Shown: positions 25,382-34,312, counted from the first letter of the stretch. The stretch: DNA of 64,000 bases from an uncultured Clostridia bacterium (GCA_947389015.1 CANDVA010000006.1:83726-147725), one strand, 5' to 3'. Translations and numbers: made by a program. The notes: generated by a model not told the origin, from the sequence alone.

Positions 25382-26026
25382 TTAATACTCCTCCTGTATT
25401 TGATTGATCGGTGTTTCGTCAAAAGCACCGGATTTAACGCGGGCGAGTTCTTCCGTACCGCCCCCGCTTGCTGTGGGCTGCCAGTTTGCATTGTTGACGC
25501 CTACCGGAATACCCGCATCGTTAAAAATAATATTTGCCTCGGTCAATACGCCGTTATATTCTGCCGCCCACTGTGTGAACGTCAAGCGTATTTCAGCCAT
25601 TGCCCGATATTGCCATCGGCTGTCGTTGATTATCTCCGACAAGTCCTGCACCCCGCCCATAAGCGATAGTCCGATATTGTTTTTATTGCTCCACTCAATG
25701 GTTGCGGTGCTGTCAAGATAATTTACGAAATCAAGCAGATCGCTCTCCGCCGTATTTTCGGTATACTGACCCTCCGGGGCGTCGACCGTGTTTCCTTTGG
25801 TGAACAGGTCAATTTGCAGGGGTACTTCCGAGGGATAAGCGGAAAAAACGATGCCGCTTATCATTTGTGTGATCGGCTGCGTCGCCCGTGTGACCGTGCC
25901 GAGCCGTAAAACAACAAGCGGCGCGAGGGGCTTCACCTTGTCGGTCGCTCCCCACACCACCGTAGCCCCGCCCCAGTATGCGGAAATGTGCAAAAATATA
26001 ACCTGTTTGAGTTGGTTAATCGTCAA
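25382..26026 (-). CDS. LIC_12616-like neck/tail-terminator protein
   Basis: The start is TTG 26026 (LTINQLKQVIFLHISAYWGG), placed 8 bases after GGAGG and overlapping the upstream gene by 11 bases; the ATG at 26095 lies deep inside that gene. The 214-residue product resembles the phage LIC_12616 family (VLRLGTVTRATQP, then SAYPSEVPLQIDLFTKGNT), found before sheath genes. It probably caps the tail or joins head and tail. Confidence 0.75.
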   Translation of the reverse strand: MTINQLKQVIFLHISAYWGGATVVWGATDKVKPLAPLVVLRLGTVTRATQPITQMISGIVFSAYPSEVPLQIDLFTKGNTVDAPEGQYTENTAESDLLDFVNYLDSTATIEWSNKNNIGLSLMGGVQDLSEIINDSRWQYRAMAEIRLTFTQWAAEYNGVLTEANIIFNDAGIPVGVNNANWQPTASGGGTEELARVKSGAFDETPINQIQEEY

Positions 26027-26405
26027 CCGCTTCACCTCCTGCTTTGGGCGGCTTTTGCCCGCTTTGATCTGCAAGAACAACAAACTCGCCCTCATAGTGC
26101 TTTAGCGGGGTGTGCTGCCAGTGTATGCAGGACTTACACTCGTACCATTTGCCGGAAACGAAAAGCAGGTCGCCGGGCGTCCCGCTGTGTTCGTCTGCCG
26201 GGATCAGTCTATCCGCGCCAAAGGTTTTGACCCTTGCCACGGAGCGTTCGCCCTCCGGCAAGGCAAGCAGCTCGTCCGAGGAAAGCGGCTGCACATTCAG
26301 CATAAAGGTGAGGTCGGCGCTGCCGTTTACGGCGTACCCGTTCACAAATTTCTGTTTATCGTGCCGCCGTACCGTGTACGGACGGCGAAAAATGCCGATT
26401 GCCAT
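26016..26405 (-). CDS. Head-tail connector region protein, unknown
   Basis: A 129-residue protein (MAIGIFRRPYTVRRHDKQKF) with a WYECKSCIHWQHTPLKHYEG segment containing two Cys and two His residues. It sits between a gp10/gpG-like gene and the terminator-like gene, so it is a likely neck protein. No family name can be given with confidence. Confidence 0.65.
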   Translation of the reverse strand: MAIGIFRRPYTVRRHDKQKFVNGYAVNGSADLTFMLNVQPLSSDELLALPEGERSVARVKTFGADRLIPADEHSGTPGDLLFVSGKWYECKSCIHWQHTPLKHYEGEFVVLADQSGQKPPKAGGEAVDD

Positions 26406-26872
26406 CAGTCGCCGCCCCCTTTCGGGGTAATAACATAATTAACGGATTGTAACAGGTGGCTTTCGTCAATAAGAGGAACATCCGATCCCTTTTTCTTGAT
26501 CGTGCTTTCGGCATTAGCCTCTGCCCAGCTCTTGCTTTTGGTGATAGTGTCCCGTATCAAATCTTTTTGTGTAACGCCGATCGCGTTCAAGGCCTGCTCC
26601 GCTGTTTCGCCCTGCGCCACTTTTTGCAGCTGCGCCTTGCACATTTTCTCGATAGCGGCTTTGTTACCGTCTGCGCTTTGACGCATAAAAGGACGGGCGG
26701 GGATCGTGTCTGTACCGACTTCATTCCAAACGGCGATGTCGAGAATGTCAACGCCCTCATCAGACTGCGCCGCGCCCGCCTGAATGCCGACGCGGACTTG
26801 CAGTTTTTTCAGTTCCTCGATCTGTTCAAAGAACCGTCTGCCCTCTACCGTCATTCTGTCGTGTCCTGCCAT
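26405..26872 (-). CDS. Virion morphogenesis/tail completion protein, HK97 gp10-like
   Basis: The start at ATG 26872 (MAGHDRMTVEGRRFFEQIEE) follows a GGGGG-rich site; 155 residues. It has QVRVGIQAG near residue 25, DILDIAVWNEVGTDTIPARP and FMRQSADGN, the hallmark of the HK97-gp10/Mu gpG-like family of head-tail joining proteins. Confidence 0.85.
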   Translation of the reverse strand: MAGHDRMTVEGRRFFEQIEELKKLQVRVGIQAGAAQSDEGVDILDIAVWNEVGTDTIPARPFMRQSADGNKAAIEKMCKAQLQKVAQGETAEQALNAIGVTQKDLIRDTITKSKSWAEANAESTIKKKGSDVPLIDESHLLQSVNYVITPKGGGD

Positions 26873-26874
26873 TT

Positions 26875-27285
26875 TTACCCCCTTTCTCCGGCGTTTATAA
26901 TTGATATTGCGCACCGATTGCGGAGGGAAACGTATTGAACGCCATACATCGTTTGCGTGTATTCGGCGTCCGCGCTTAACTGCGACGTTAGGGCGGCATT
27001 GTTAAAGCTGACGGACTCGCCGCCGCTCGTATAGCTGCCGATCTTAAAAGCAACACCCGCACCGCCTATATCGTCAAACGCCCCGCCTGCGCTTTCGTCC
27101 GAGCCGACCGCCGCTAACTTCATACGGTGAGCCGTAAGCAGGGCGAGAGCCTGTTCGTACAGTTTGCCGAAACGCTTACGGCTAACAAGCGGCGCGGTTA
27201 AATCGAGCCAAACGTTCACCGTTTCGTCATCGACTGTTGAAAACTCGGCGGCAACAATGCGAAAAACTTTCAAAGGCTGTGCCAT
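26875..27285 (-). CDS. Head completion protein, DUF4054-like
   Basis: A 136-residue protein. It has RIVAAEFSTVDDETVNVWLD, LYEQALALLTAHRMKL, and AAVGSDESAG..GVAFKIGSYTSGGESVSF with the YGVQYVSLRNRCA end, matching the DUF4054 adaptor family (head-tail connector, gp6/gp15-like). It lies directly after capsid genes as expected. Confidence 0.85.
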   Translation of the reverse strand: MAQPLKVFRIVAAEFSTVDDETVNVWLDLTAPLVSRKRFGKLYEQALALLTAHRMKLAAVGSDESAGGAFDDIGGAGVAFKIGSYTSGGESVSFNNAALTSQLSADAEYTQTMYGVQYVSLRNRCAISIINAGERG

Positions 27286-27299
27286 AAGGCGTTACCTCC

Positions 27300-27683
27300 T
27301 TACTCCTCCGCCGACTGCGCCGCCCTGATCTTTTCAATCAGCATTGCCTTTGTGTCGGTTTCCACAAATTCAACGCCGCACTCGAATGCGAGGGCTTGCA
27401 GCTCCTCCTTGTTCATTCTGTCGATGGGCTTGTTCTGACCGCCGCCAGTGCTTTCAGCGGGTGCGTTTGGGTCGCCGTTAAGGTTCACACCAACATTTAC
27501 GGCGGCAGGTGCGCCCCCGTTTTTATTTGTGCCTCCTACCACCTTGATCCAGTTACGGGAAAGGTAATATTTGACGGTGGGGTGATCCTGATCGTAACCC
27601 TGCGGCAATGTGCCAACGTCATCGGGCAAAATAATGGTTGAGCCAAAACCCATAGGCTTGACGGTTAAGTTCTTTACTTTCAT
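27300..27683 (-). CDS. Phage protein with C-terminal HeH/LEM-like helix-extended-helix motif
   Basis: A 127-residue protein. Residues 1-55 form a small beta-rich domain (VKPMGFGSTIILPDDVGTL); a Gly/Ala/Asn-rich linker follows. The C-terminus DRMNKEELQALAFECGVEFV plus TKAMLIEKIR resembles HeH/SAP-like DNA- or protein-binding motifs found next to capsid genes. The role is unknown. Confidence 0.7.
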   Translation of the reverse strand: MKVKNLTVKPMGFGSTIILPDDVGTLPQGYDQDHPTVKYYLSRNWIKVVGGTNKNGGAPAAVNVGVNLNGDPNAPAESTGGGQNKPIDRMNKEELQALAFECGVEFVETDTKAMLIEKIRAAQSAEE

Positions 27684-27704
27684 AGCGTCGTGTTTCTCCT
27701 TTCC

Positions 27705-28766
27705 TTAAATTCCGGGAATGATAAGCATTGAAAGCGGATAGTAGATCAGCGCACCCGCTGTTTTTGCCTCGCAGGGGACTACAAACTCAAGCCCCGTAGG
27801 CTGCACGGGGTGCTGATAGAACGGCAGGGGATGCTCGATTGTGAATTTTTTCGGATCTTTCGTGAACATAAAGCCCACACCCTGCGGGTTTTCGCCCTTT
27901 GCATAAGGCGAGATGCCGCTGTCGGCGTTCAGTTCGGGGGCCTCCACAATGCTTTTCAGGCGAGGCGAATTATCAAGCACCCACGACAGGATCGTCTTGT
28001 CGCTCTGATCGGAGCGGGGGGTGTTTGCAATGTGCAAATACGCCTCGGTGGGAATTGCGAGAACGTCAGGACGCTCAACGCTTTTTGTAAGCGTCGCTAT
28101 GTACGACTGCATCAAAGCGACGTCGTTCAGAATTTCCGCAGGGGTTTTATCAACCCACTTTGTGGAGGTTTTCGCCGCATTCGTGGGCAGGGTAAGCACC
28201 GGCACGTTATTACTTTCGGACAATACGCCGACAAGTCCGGTGCTTTCGTCGCCCGCCCACGCGATACGGTTCAACTCACGCTCGATCGCATAGCGCGCGC
28301 TTTCGCCTTTGCGAATGTCAAGGGACTTTCTCGCATAACGGCTTGCCCTCATTTCGTCCACGGAATAACCGAAACTGTCACCGATGCCGTAAATGCCGGC
28401 GGTGGTGGGCTTTCCCTTTACGTCGGTGCGGGGGAGATCGGTCGCATAGTTCTGAATGATTTTCGCAAACCCGCTCTTATCGTAATAATAGAACGTGACG
28501 GACTGCGCACCGGGATCAACCTCGCTTGTATGCGGAAACAAGGATGCCGCTGTAAATTCGGGGTACAGCACATCGTAGGTTTCGGTCTTGATATAATCAA
28601 GTTCACGGGCAAAGAACACGCTCGCGTCCTCCGCACTGTCAAAGTGCAGAGAACCCTGACGCGCAAGCGTCGCGGGTATCTGCGACATTCTTAACGCCTC
28701 ATAATCAGCCTGATCGTAAGTTGCGGAGGGGCTGTCGGCGTTGTATCTTTTTCTTTTGATAGCCAT
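27705..28766 (-). CDS. Major capsid protein (DUF2184-like)
   Basis: A 353-residue protein starting MAIKRKRYNADSPSATYDQA. It has FDSAEDASVFFARELDYIKT, SEVDPGAQSVTFYYYDKSG and EHPLPFYQHPVQPTGLEFVV, and follows the cement and protease genes. These are features of the DUF2184 major capsid family (HK97 fold) of Firmicutes myoviruses. Confidence 0.9.
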   Translation of the reverse strand: MAIKRKRYNADSPSATYDQADYEALRMSQIPATLARQGSLHFDSAEDASVFFARELDYIKTETYDVLYPEFTAASLFPHTSEVDPGAQSVTFYYYDKSGFAKIIQNYATDLPRTDVKGKPTTAGIYGIGDSFGYSVDEMRASRYARKSLDIRKGESARYAIERELNRIAWAGDESTGLVGVLSESNNVPVLTLPTNAAKTSTKWVDKTPAEILNDVALMQSYIATLTKSVERPDVLAIPTEAYLHIANTPRSDQSDKTILSWVLDNSPRLKSIVEAPELNADSGISPYAKGENPQGVGFMFTKDPKKFTIEHPLPFYQHPVQPTGLEFVVPCEAKTAGALIYYPLSMLIIPGI

Positions 28767-28784
28767 TGTTGTAAACTCCTTTCT

Positions 28785-29276
28785 TTATTCGGCCGCCTGC
28801 TGATTGTAAATCTCAACAGGGGCGATGCCTACCGAGTCAGCAGCACCGACAAACCGACCGTTTACGGCGAGGTTGCCGGACGCCTTATTGGTAAACAGTC
28901 CCGCCTCGTCGCCGCTTGTAACCAAATACAGCTTGTCGCCGTAGGAGGCATCCGCGTCTTTTGACAGACGCGCCCACGCCTTACCGTAGCGCAGTACGCC
29001 CACGGTCTGTTTGGGTCTGATCGTAACCTCGCCCGTGCTGTCCATCTCCTGCGTAAAGCCGGTAAGCAGCAAGCCCTCGAACTTGTCAGCGGTTGCCGCC
29101 GCAGTAGGGAGCGCAACATTTGTGCCGGGCGTCGCACCCTGCACAACGCCCATTCCAAACTTAAGCGCACCGGGTTCAGTTTCGCCGTTGATGCGGCTGT
29201 CAACCGAATAGGGCGACAAGTCCATAAGACCGCCCGCAACACCTTTCGGCGTTGTATAACTATAAGATTTCTGCAT
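28785..29276 (-). CDS. Capsid decoration/structural cement protein
   Basis: A 163-residue beta-rich protein (MQKSYSYTTPKGVAGGLMDL) with RPKQTVGVLRYGKAWARLS, typical of DUF2190-like or Gp24-like cement proteins that bind between capsomers. It sits between the maturation protein and major capsid genes. Confidence 0.82.
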   Translation of the reverse strand: MQKSYSYTTPKGVAGGLMDLSPYSVDSRINGETEPGALKFGMGVVQGATPGTNVALPTAAATADKFEGLLLTGFTQEMDSTGEVTIRPKQTVGVLRYGKAWARLSKDADASYGDKLYLVTSGDEAGLFTNKASGNLAVNGRFVGAADSVGIAPVEIYNQQAAE

Positions 29277-30649
29277 TATTCGTCCCCTCCGTTCGTCATT
29301 CTTTCGATCATACGGTCACGCGCCGACATTGCGGAGTTGCCGGAATTAGTGCGGTTTCTTCCGTCGGCGTTAAACATCTGCCTGCGCTGATAGTCTGTAT
29401 CTTTGCGGCTGTCGAGTTCCTGCAAAGCAATGTCAAACGCTGTGTTGACATAGTGCTTGCTTTTACCGTCAAGGCGCAGGTCGGGCTTGATAGCCTTAAT
29501 AATGCGCTTTTTGGCGTCAATGGGCTTGAGGGTTTCCAAGCCGTCAAGGTTCAGCCTGTCGCCGATCCTGCCGAGTTTCAGCCGCTCCGCAATTACCGCA
29601 TCCACGCTGTCAGCATTCATCGGCTTTTCGCCGCTGTCGGGCTTGTCGTCCTCATCCTTGTTTTCCTCGCCGCCGTTGTCGGTGTCGGTGTTAGTTGCGG
29701 CAATGTCATTTGCCGCCTGCAATTCCTCGACAATTTCAATAAGCTGCTCGATGTCCTCGTCCTGTTCAGCGATCGCCGCCTTTGCCGCTTCAAGGTCTGC
29801 GGCGTCGCCGTCAGCATCGCGGCGGTCGCGCCTGTCCTTGATAAGCGAAACGCGCTCCTCAACGGAGGGCTTGTCGTTATCAGCGGGCGGGGTGTCGCCG
29901 TTTTCCTTGATCTCTTCGGTCACTTCGCTGTCGGTGTCGGCATTTGCCGCCGCCTCCTCTTTTTCCTTTTCTGCCTCGGCTTCGTCAAGGCGGCGTTTGC
30001 GCCTTGCTTCAAAAGCGGCGATCTTTTTGCGGTTTTCGTCGCTGTTAGTAGCCTTTGTCTGCTTTGTTGCTTTTCCTGCCATTGCACTTGCTCCTTTCTG
30101 CAAAGCCTTGTTTTCTGTGCTGTCTATATTCAGCCGAGCCTGCTCACCCGCCCTTGCTTCCCGCACGATTGCAAGGTGGTTTATTACAATTTCGGTCTGT
30201 ATAGCGTCGTAAGATTGCCCGTTCCATTCGCCGGGCGTTTCGTCCAGAACGAGGTCGTAACCGAGCGAAAGTTCGCGCAGTCCCGACTGTTTCACGGCAT
30301 CGATGTCGTGTATAACGATTTTCGCTCTTACATTGTCGCCGTCGGGTTCGCCCTTTGACAAGATAGTGCCGACGATCTCATCGCCCACATTGTCCTTGCT
30401 TACCCGCCCCGCCTCGTGCGTGATTATAACGGGTTTCCCCTCATACGTTGCGAGGCTCTTTTCGTCAAAAACGTGTTCCGGTAGCCGGAGTTCTTTGCGG
30501 ACGCTCCCATCGGGGTTGGTGTATTCAAACACGCCGACGCTTGTCACGATGGGGTGGTCTATCAAGAACCCCTCCGGGGTGTACTCCACTTTTTCAAGCG
30601 GAACACTGTCAAGGCGTTTAACCCTATTCAGTTTAGGTTCATCACCCAT
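29276..30649 (-). CDS. DUF2213 capsid maturation protease/scaffold fusion
   Basis: The start is ATG 30649 (MGDEPKLNRVKRLDSVPLEK), after the upstream gene stop; 457 residues. Residues 1-150 are the DUF2213 domain (YTPEGFLIDHPIVTSVGVFE, LAIVREARAGEQARLNID), a phage protease-like fold. Residues about 155-330 are a highly charged Lys/Glu/Asp-rich coiled coil, typical of internal scaffolds. Residues 340-440 include TLKPIDAKKRIIKAIKPDLR. The fusion would cleave itself during head maturation, in analogy to other phage protease-scaffold proteins (inference). Confidence 0.85.
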   Translation of the reverse strand: MGDEPKLNRVKRLDSVPLEKVEYTPEGFLIDHPIVTSVGVFEYTNPDGSVRKELRLPEHVFDEKSLATYEGKPVIITHEAGRVSKDNVGDEIVGTILSKGEPDGDNVRAKIVIHDIDAVKQSGLRELSLGYDLVLDETPGEWNGQSYDAIQTEIVINHLAIVREARAGEQARLNIDSTENKALQKGASAMAGKATKQTKATNSDENRKKIAAFEARRKRRLDEAEAEKEKEEAAANADTDSEVTEEIKENGDTPPADNDKPSVEERVSLIKDRRDRRDADGDAADLEAAKAAIAEQDEDIEQLIEIVEELQAANDIAATNTDTDNGGEENKDEDDKPDSGEKPMNADSVDAVIAERLKLGRIGDRLNLDGLETLKPIDAKKRIIKAIKPDLRLDGKSKHYVNTAFDIALQELDSRKDTDYQRRQMFNADGRNRTNSGNSAMSARDRMIERMTNGGDE

Positions 30650-30666
30650 AGTAAAAACCTGCCTTT

Positions 30667-31611
30667 CTATTTGGTTTGTTGTTTGGCTTCTGCCTCCCAC
30701 GGGAGCGTCAAGCCGTCTATGTCAAAAACAGGCAGCGCAACGCACCGGCATTGGTAGTCCTCGCCGGGGTTTGCCCGTCTGCCTGTTTTGGGGTCAACAA
30801 TCGGAGGGTCGCTGTATTTGAACCGCTTACCGTTCAGGTGGCGGTGGCTTTCGCGTACACGACCATCGCCGACGGTGCGCCACACGTACTCGGTTATACC
30901 TGCGTCGGTCTGTTGCCGCTGTGTAATTTGGGCGTTCAGCTTTGCCATTTGATCGCGGGCGATAAAACGGGCGTGGCTTTTTGAAACGTTGTAAGATGCC
31001 TGTATCTGCCGTCCGATCTCTGCCGCAGTCTTACCCGCATACTGCCCGCCCGATATGACGTTATACATACGCTTGAGGGTTTCTTTCGGTATCGTTGTTA
31101 TTAAATCAACGTTTTGCAGAACCCACTGCCGAGTATTTTCCCGAAAGAATTTCCCGTCGTAGTAGTCGTCAAAGATATTGATCCCCAAAGTCTGCCGTAC
31201 AACCCTTTTCCATTCGCGGATGGAGTATTTATGCGCCCGGTTTTCAAGGTCGTTAAGTCTGCGTACAAGATCAAAGTTCGCGGTCTTTTTCTTTAGGTCA
31301 ACCTCGGCGCGCTCCAACACCCGACGGAGCATACGGGAGAACTCCTGCCAGTCGCCGTTCTTTCCTTTGGCGTCGGGGCGGTCGGCGTTTGCCGCTTCGT
31401 CCCGGTAATCGTCCAAAAGCGCCTTTATTTCGGGGATATATTCGCGGAGCGTATCGTTCAGCAGTCCCATATATGCGTTAGTTATACGGGTATAGTCGCG
31501 CTCAAGGTGTTGTGGGTACTTCATAGGGGAGCGGCTTACAAGATACCGTTTCCCGTGGAATTTCTTTTTTACCGCGTCCCGCGTTGCCTCCTGCATTGCC
31601 TGAACATTCAC
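30667..31611 (-). CDS. Minor head protein, Mu gpF-like
   Basis: A 314-residue protein (MNVQAMQEATRDAVKKKFHG). The C-terminal half carries the SPP1 gp7/Mu gpF domain: RFIARDQMAKLNAQITQRQQ, EYVWRTVGDGRVRESHRHLN and the YQCRCVA motif near residue 287. It assists portal insertion and DNA ejection in relatives. It overlaps the portal gene by 4 bases. The 55071-55958 protein carries a Cys-motif domain resembling the same C-terminus. Confidence 0.88.
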   Translation of the reverse strand: MNVQAMQEATRDAVKKKFHGKRYLVSRSPMKYPQHLERDYTRITNAYMGLLNDTLREYIPEIKALLDDYRDEAANADRPDAKGKNGDWQEFSRMLRRVLERAEVDLKKKTANFDLVRRLNDLENRAHKYSIREWKRVVRQTLGINIFDDYYDGKFFRENTRQWVLQNVDLITTIPKETLKRMYNVISGGQYAGKTAAEIGRQIQASYNVSKSHARFIARDQMAKLNAQITQRQQTDAGITEYVWRTVGDGRVRESHRHLNGKRFKYSDPPIVDPKTGRRANPGEDYQCRCVALPVFDIDGLTLPWEAEAKQQTK

Positions 31612-32978
31612 AGCGGATCACCGCCTTGCTCCTCCTCGCTTTCCGCATTTGACGGCGCGGGCTGATCTTCCCACCCCGTCATTAAGTCCTCCTCCGGCAG
31701 GTCGTCAAGCATTTTCTCAATGTCAAAGTCGCCCTCGTCAGCAAGTCCGCACCGTACCTCTTTTGGGTCAAGCGCGCCCATATCTACATAAATTTGCGCT
31801 GTCTGCGCCTTGATCTGTGAAACGGTGGCGCGCGTCTGTTCAACCGTTGCCTGCTCGGTTTCGGACAAGCTCCACAGCGGATTAAATTTGATTTTGACCC
31901 GTGGGGTTTCGTCTATGTCGCCTTTTGCGTATGCGGCGGCAAATATGATCTCGGCAAGCGTTTTCAAATTGCCGTAAAGCATCATTTTCTGAATGCGTTC
32001 GCATAGGTTGTAAAAGTTTTCGAGGTCGCCCTGTCCCGTGGCGTTCATACCTGCGGGCGAACGTCCGAAAAGGATCGTCTGCGGTATGCTCGTGACCGCC
32101 GACAGCATATTGCAGGTAGTGTCGATTATATCCTTGACCCCCGCGAATGTCACGCTCTTAAAGTCGTAGCTTTCGCCGTCCGCGTCGATCGCCATACTGT
32201 TTAACACGCCGCGCGCCTTGTCTATAAGCTGCATACGCCGCAGAACGATGTCCTCGCCCTCCTCGGTTTGCATTAGCTCGGCAAGTCCTTTCATAGCATA
32301 GACCGCCTGCACCGAACGGTCGAGCAGCTTCACGCCCAAGCCGTGAGCGGTCGAGCATTCGCGCAGTTCGTTTCGTATGCGGATATATTCGGGCTGCCCC
32401 CAAAAACGGTATTGCGCGTTTGTCGTATATTCGGGCAGTATGCCGTTTTTGAAAACAAGACAGCGGCTTGCGTGAACGGTAAAAAAACCGTTTATGCTGC
32501 TTACGTTGTAATATTGCGGCAGACCGTAAAGAGCCGCCGTCCAGTCGGGTTGAACGACTGCACGTTCGTAAACGTGGATGCCGCCTATGCCCTTTATCGC
32601 GGCACGGTTCAGCGGCTCGTCCAAACCGCCGCCGTCGTCAATCAGCATAACGATGACCGCTCCGCCATACAGCCGCGCCCACTTAATAGCCGTCGCCGCT
32701 TTTTCCGTCCAGTCGAGGGCATCAAGAGCATCCGTCAAAAGCTGCTCCGCGTCGGGGTGTTCGGTATCGAGTTCAAACCCGTGCTTGATCGCCTCCTCTG
32801 CGGGCGCGTCAATGATTTTGGCGAACAGCCCGTTTTCCTCGTAATGCTCCGTCAAAAGTGCGTCCGGCACAAATCCCTCGGACTGAAAACGGTACGCCGT
32901 GGAATTGTCCTGCGGCGTACCGTACTTGTTTAGCATATTCGCGTAGCCATCGGCGCGCTGCCCTGCTTTTTTATTCAA
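31608..32978 (-). CDS. Portal protein (DUF1073-type)
   Basis: A 456-residue protein with TTG start at 32978 (SD GAGGTGAAAGGG). It has NSTAYRFQSEGFVPDALLTE, ARLYGGAVIVMLIDDGGGLD, QTILFGRSPAGMNATGQGDL and ENFYNLCERIQK, typical of DUF1073 phage portals. It is the first gene of the minus-strand late cluster; no promoter was recognised in the 77-base gap upstream, which holds a terminator. Confidence 0.9.
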   Translation of the reverse strand: MNKKAGQRADGYANMLNKYGTPQDNSTAYRFQSEGFVPDALLTEHYEENGLFAKIIDAPAEEAIKHGFELDTEHPDAEQLLTDALDALDWTEKAATAIKWARLYGGAVIVMLIDDGGGLDEPLNRAAIKGIGGIHVYERAVVQPDWTAALYGLPQYYNVSSINGFFTVHASRCLVFKNGILPEYTTNAQYRFWGQPEYIRIRNELRECSTAHGLGVKLLDRSVQAVYAMKGLAELMQTEEGEDIVLRRMQLIDKARGVLNSMAIDADGESYDFKSVTFAGVKDIIDTTCNMLSAVTSIPQTILFGRSPAGMNATGQGDLENFYNLCERIQKMMLYGNLKTLAEIIFAAAYAKGDIDETPRVKIKFNPLWSLSETEQATVEQTRATVSQIKAQTAQIYVDMGALDPKEVRCGLADEGDFDIEKMLDDLPEEDLMTGWEDQPAPSNAESEEEQGGDPL

Positions 32979-33009
32979 ACCCTTTCACCTCGCTATTTGC
33001 AGGCAACAG

Positions 33010-33040
33010 AAAACCCCGCCCAAAATCGGAGCGGGGTTTT
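33010..33040. terminator. Terminator between resolvase and portal genes
   Basis: A perfect 10-bp stem AAAACCCCGC (33010-33019) / GCGGGGTTTT (33031-33040), 11-base loop, with T or A runs inside the stem ends. It would stop resolvase transcription, so late transcription either starts just after it or reads through. Confidence 0.8.
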
Positions 33041-33055
33041 CCGCAGTTCTGCGGT

Positions 33056-33619
33056 TTATTTTCCCTCGTATTGTTTCACACGGCGGTAGAACGTCGGAGC
33101 GGTCAGGTTCAACGCCTTTTGCATTGCAACGGCGGTGATCTTCCCGGACTTCCATTCGGCGTACAGCCGCGCGAATTTATCACGGTCAACATCGATCGGT
33201 TTTCTGCCCTTGTACTTCCCGGCTTTCTTTGCCTCCCGTATGCCCTCGGCTTGACGTTCAAGCGTACTTTCGCGCTCGAATTGATACAGCCCCGCAAAGA
33301 TAGTCAGCATAAGCCTACCGGCAGGGGTGCAGGTGTCGATCGCTTCTTTCTTGCTGATAAACTCCACGCCTTTACTTTTCAGCGTTTCCACTATGTCAAG
33401 CAGATCGCGCGTGGAGCGGGCAAGCCGCGAATAGCTTTCCACTATCACGGTATCGCCGACGCGCACGAATTGGAGCATATTTTGAAGCTCCTTTCGGGCA
33501 GTGTTCTTGCCGCTTGCCTTATCAATAAAAATCTTGTCAACCCCTAATTCCCGCATCAGGACTTCCTGCCGGATCGTGTTCTGCTCCTCCGTCGAAACCC
33601 GCACATAACCAACTTTCAT
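33056..33619 (-). CDS. Small serine recombinase (resolvase/invertase family)
   Basis: The start at ATG 33619 (MKVGYVRVSTEEQNTIRQ) is 9 bases after AAAGGAGG; 187 residues. The catalytic domain has YVRVS (Ser9), DTVIVESYSRLARSTRDLLD, and FAGLYQFERESTLERQAEGI. The C-terminal helix-turn-helix is DKFARLYAEWKSGKITAVAM and following. Length and layout match Hin/Tn3 resolvase-type enzymes that act on paired short sites. The prophage has a separate large integrase, so this one may resolve dimers or invert DNA; its sites are not identified. It has its own strong promoter (33642-33671) and terminator. Confidence 0.92.
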   Translation of the reverse strand: MKVGYVRVSTEEQNTIRQEVLMRELGVDKIFIDKASGKNTARKELQNMLQFVRVGDTVIVESYSRLARSTRDLLDIVETLKSKGVEFISKKEAIDTCTPAGRLMLTIFAGLYQFERESTLERQAEGIREAKKAGKYKGRKPIDVDRDKFARLYAEWKSGKITAVAMQKALNLTAPTFYRRVKQYEGK

Positions 33620-33641
33620 AAGCCGCGCCTCCTTTTGCTCC

Positions 33642-33671
33642 ATTATAGCACAAAACGGCGCGGTGTGTCAA
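33642..33671 (-). promoter_or_regulatory. Promoter of the serine resolvase gene
   Basis: On the minus strand TTGACA (33666-33671), 18 bases, TATAAT (33642-33647), 23 bases before the start codon. Confidence 0.8.
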
Positions 33672-33715
33672 TAGGATAGGACGGGAATTTTGATATATTT
33701 CAAAACAATAAAAAA

Positions 33716-33754
33716 CACTCTATTGATAGATTATAGCTGTCTATCAATAGAGTG
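33716..33754. promoter_or_regulatory. Operator-like palindrome before the early operon
   Basis: Perfect 14-base arms (33716-33729 and 33741-33754, arm CACTCTATTGATAG) around an 11-base spacer. The same CTATCAATAG core and a neighbouring GTGTAGTCTAT word recur at 54369-54400 before the repressor gene. Repressor binding at both places is inferred. Confidence 0.7.
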
Positions 33755-33785
33755 TAGTCTATCGGATATTATTTTCACTTTTTCC

Positions 33786-33837
33786 CGGTTTAGTGCATAG
33801 TCTTGAGGTTCATCACTTATATTATAGCACTAAACCG
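33786..33837 (+). promoter_or_regulatory. Second palindrome with candidate early promoter
   Basis: 11-base arms CGGTTTAGTGC (33786-33796) and GCACTAAACCG (33827-33837) are separated by 30 bases that contain a TATTAT box at 33820-33825; no good -35 is seen at the right distance. It lies about 30 bases before the first early gene, so it is a likely regulated early promoter. Confidence 0.5.
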
Positions 33838-33868
33838 AGGAAAAGTCAAGTAGAAAGAGGTGAAACGT

Positions 33869-34060
33869 GTGGAAAAATTTTTGACCTGTGAGCAGGTCGC
33901 GGAAAAATACAGCGTTACGGTTTGCACCGTGCGTGAGTGGATCAAAGGCAAGAAGCTCCCTGCGTTGAAACTTGCCGGTGCTGCCGGCTATCGCATACGC
34001 ACCGCAGACTTGGATGCCTTTGAAAAGCAATACCGCACCACGGCGCAAAAGGAGGATTGA
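33869..34060 (+). CDS. Small excisionase-like helix-turn-helix protein
   Basis: Start GTG 33869 (VEKFLTCEQVAEKYSVTVCT), since AGAAAGAGGTG serves as the ribosome site for it. The 63-residue product has the MerR/excisionase-type winged helix: LTCEQVAEKYSVTVCTVREW, IKGKKLPALKL, GYRIRTADLDAFEKQ. First gene of the early operon; it may act as excisionase or as a regulator of the divergent resolvase. Confidence 0.8.
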   Translation: MEKFLTCEQVAEKYSVTVCTVREWIKGKKLPALKLAGAAGYRIRTADLDAFEKQYRTTAQKED

Positions 34061-34066
34061 GGAACG

Positions 34067-34276
34067 GTGAAAGCCACTGAACAGCTTACGGCGTCGACCC
34101 CGCCCTCTGCGGTAAAAATCGATGTGAACGCAATGCCAAAGCACGAAACGGATGCCCTCTGCCGCGTTTTGATCCGCAGTGTTACCGAAGCATTTAAAAA
34201 CCCGGCGTTCGCTGCCGAGTACGAGGCGTGGCGCATAAAGCGGTACGGAGGACAGGCGCAGAGCGTTAGTCCATAA
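34067..34276 (+). CDS. Small early phage protein, unknown
   Basis: A 69-residue protein with GTG start (VKATEQLTASTPPSAVKIDV). The C-terminal half is helical and charged (EAFKNPAFAAEYEAWRIKRY). No family recognised. It follows the HTH gene by 6 bases, in the same operon. Confidence 0.6.
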   Translation: MKATEQLTASTPPSAVKIDVNAMPKHETDALCRVLIRSVTEAFKNPAFAAEYEAWRIKRYGGQAQSVSP

Positions 34277-34312
34277 GTAAAAAAAAACTTTTAAGGTAGG
34301 AAACTTTGACCC

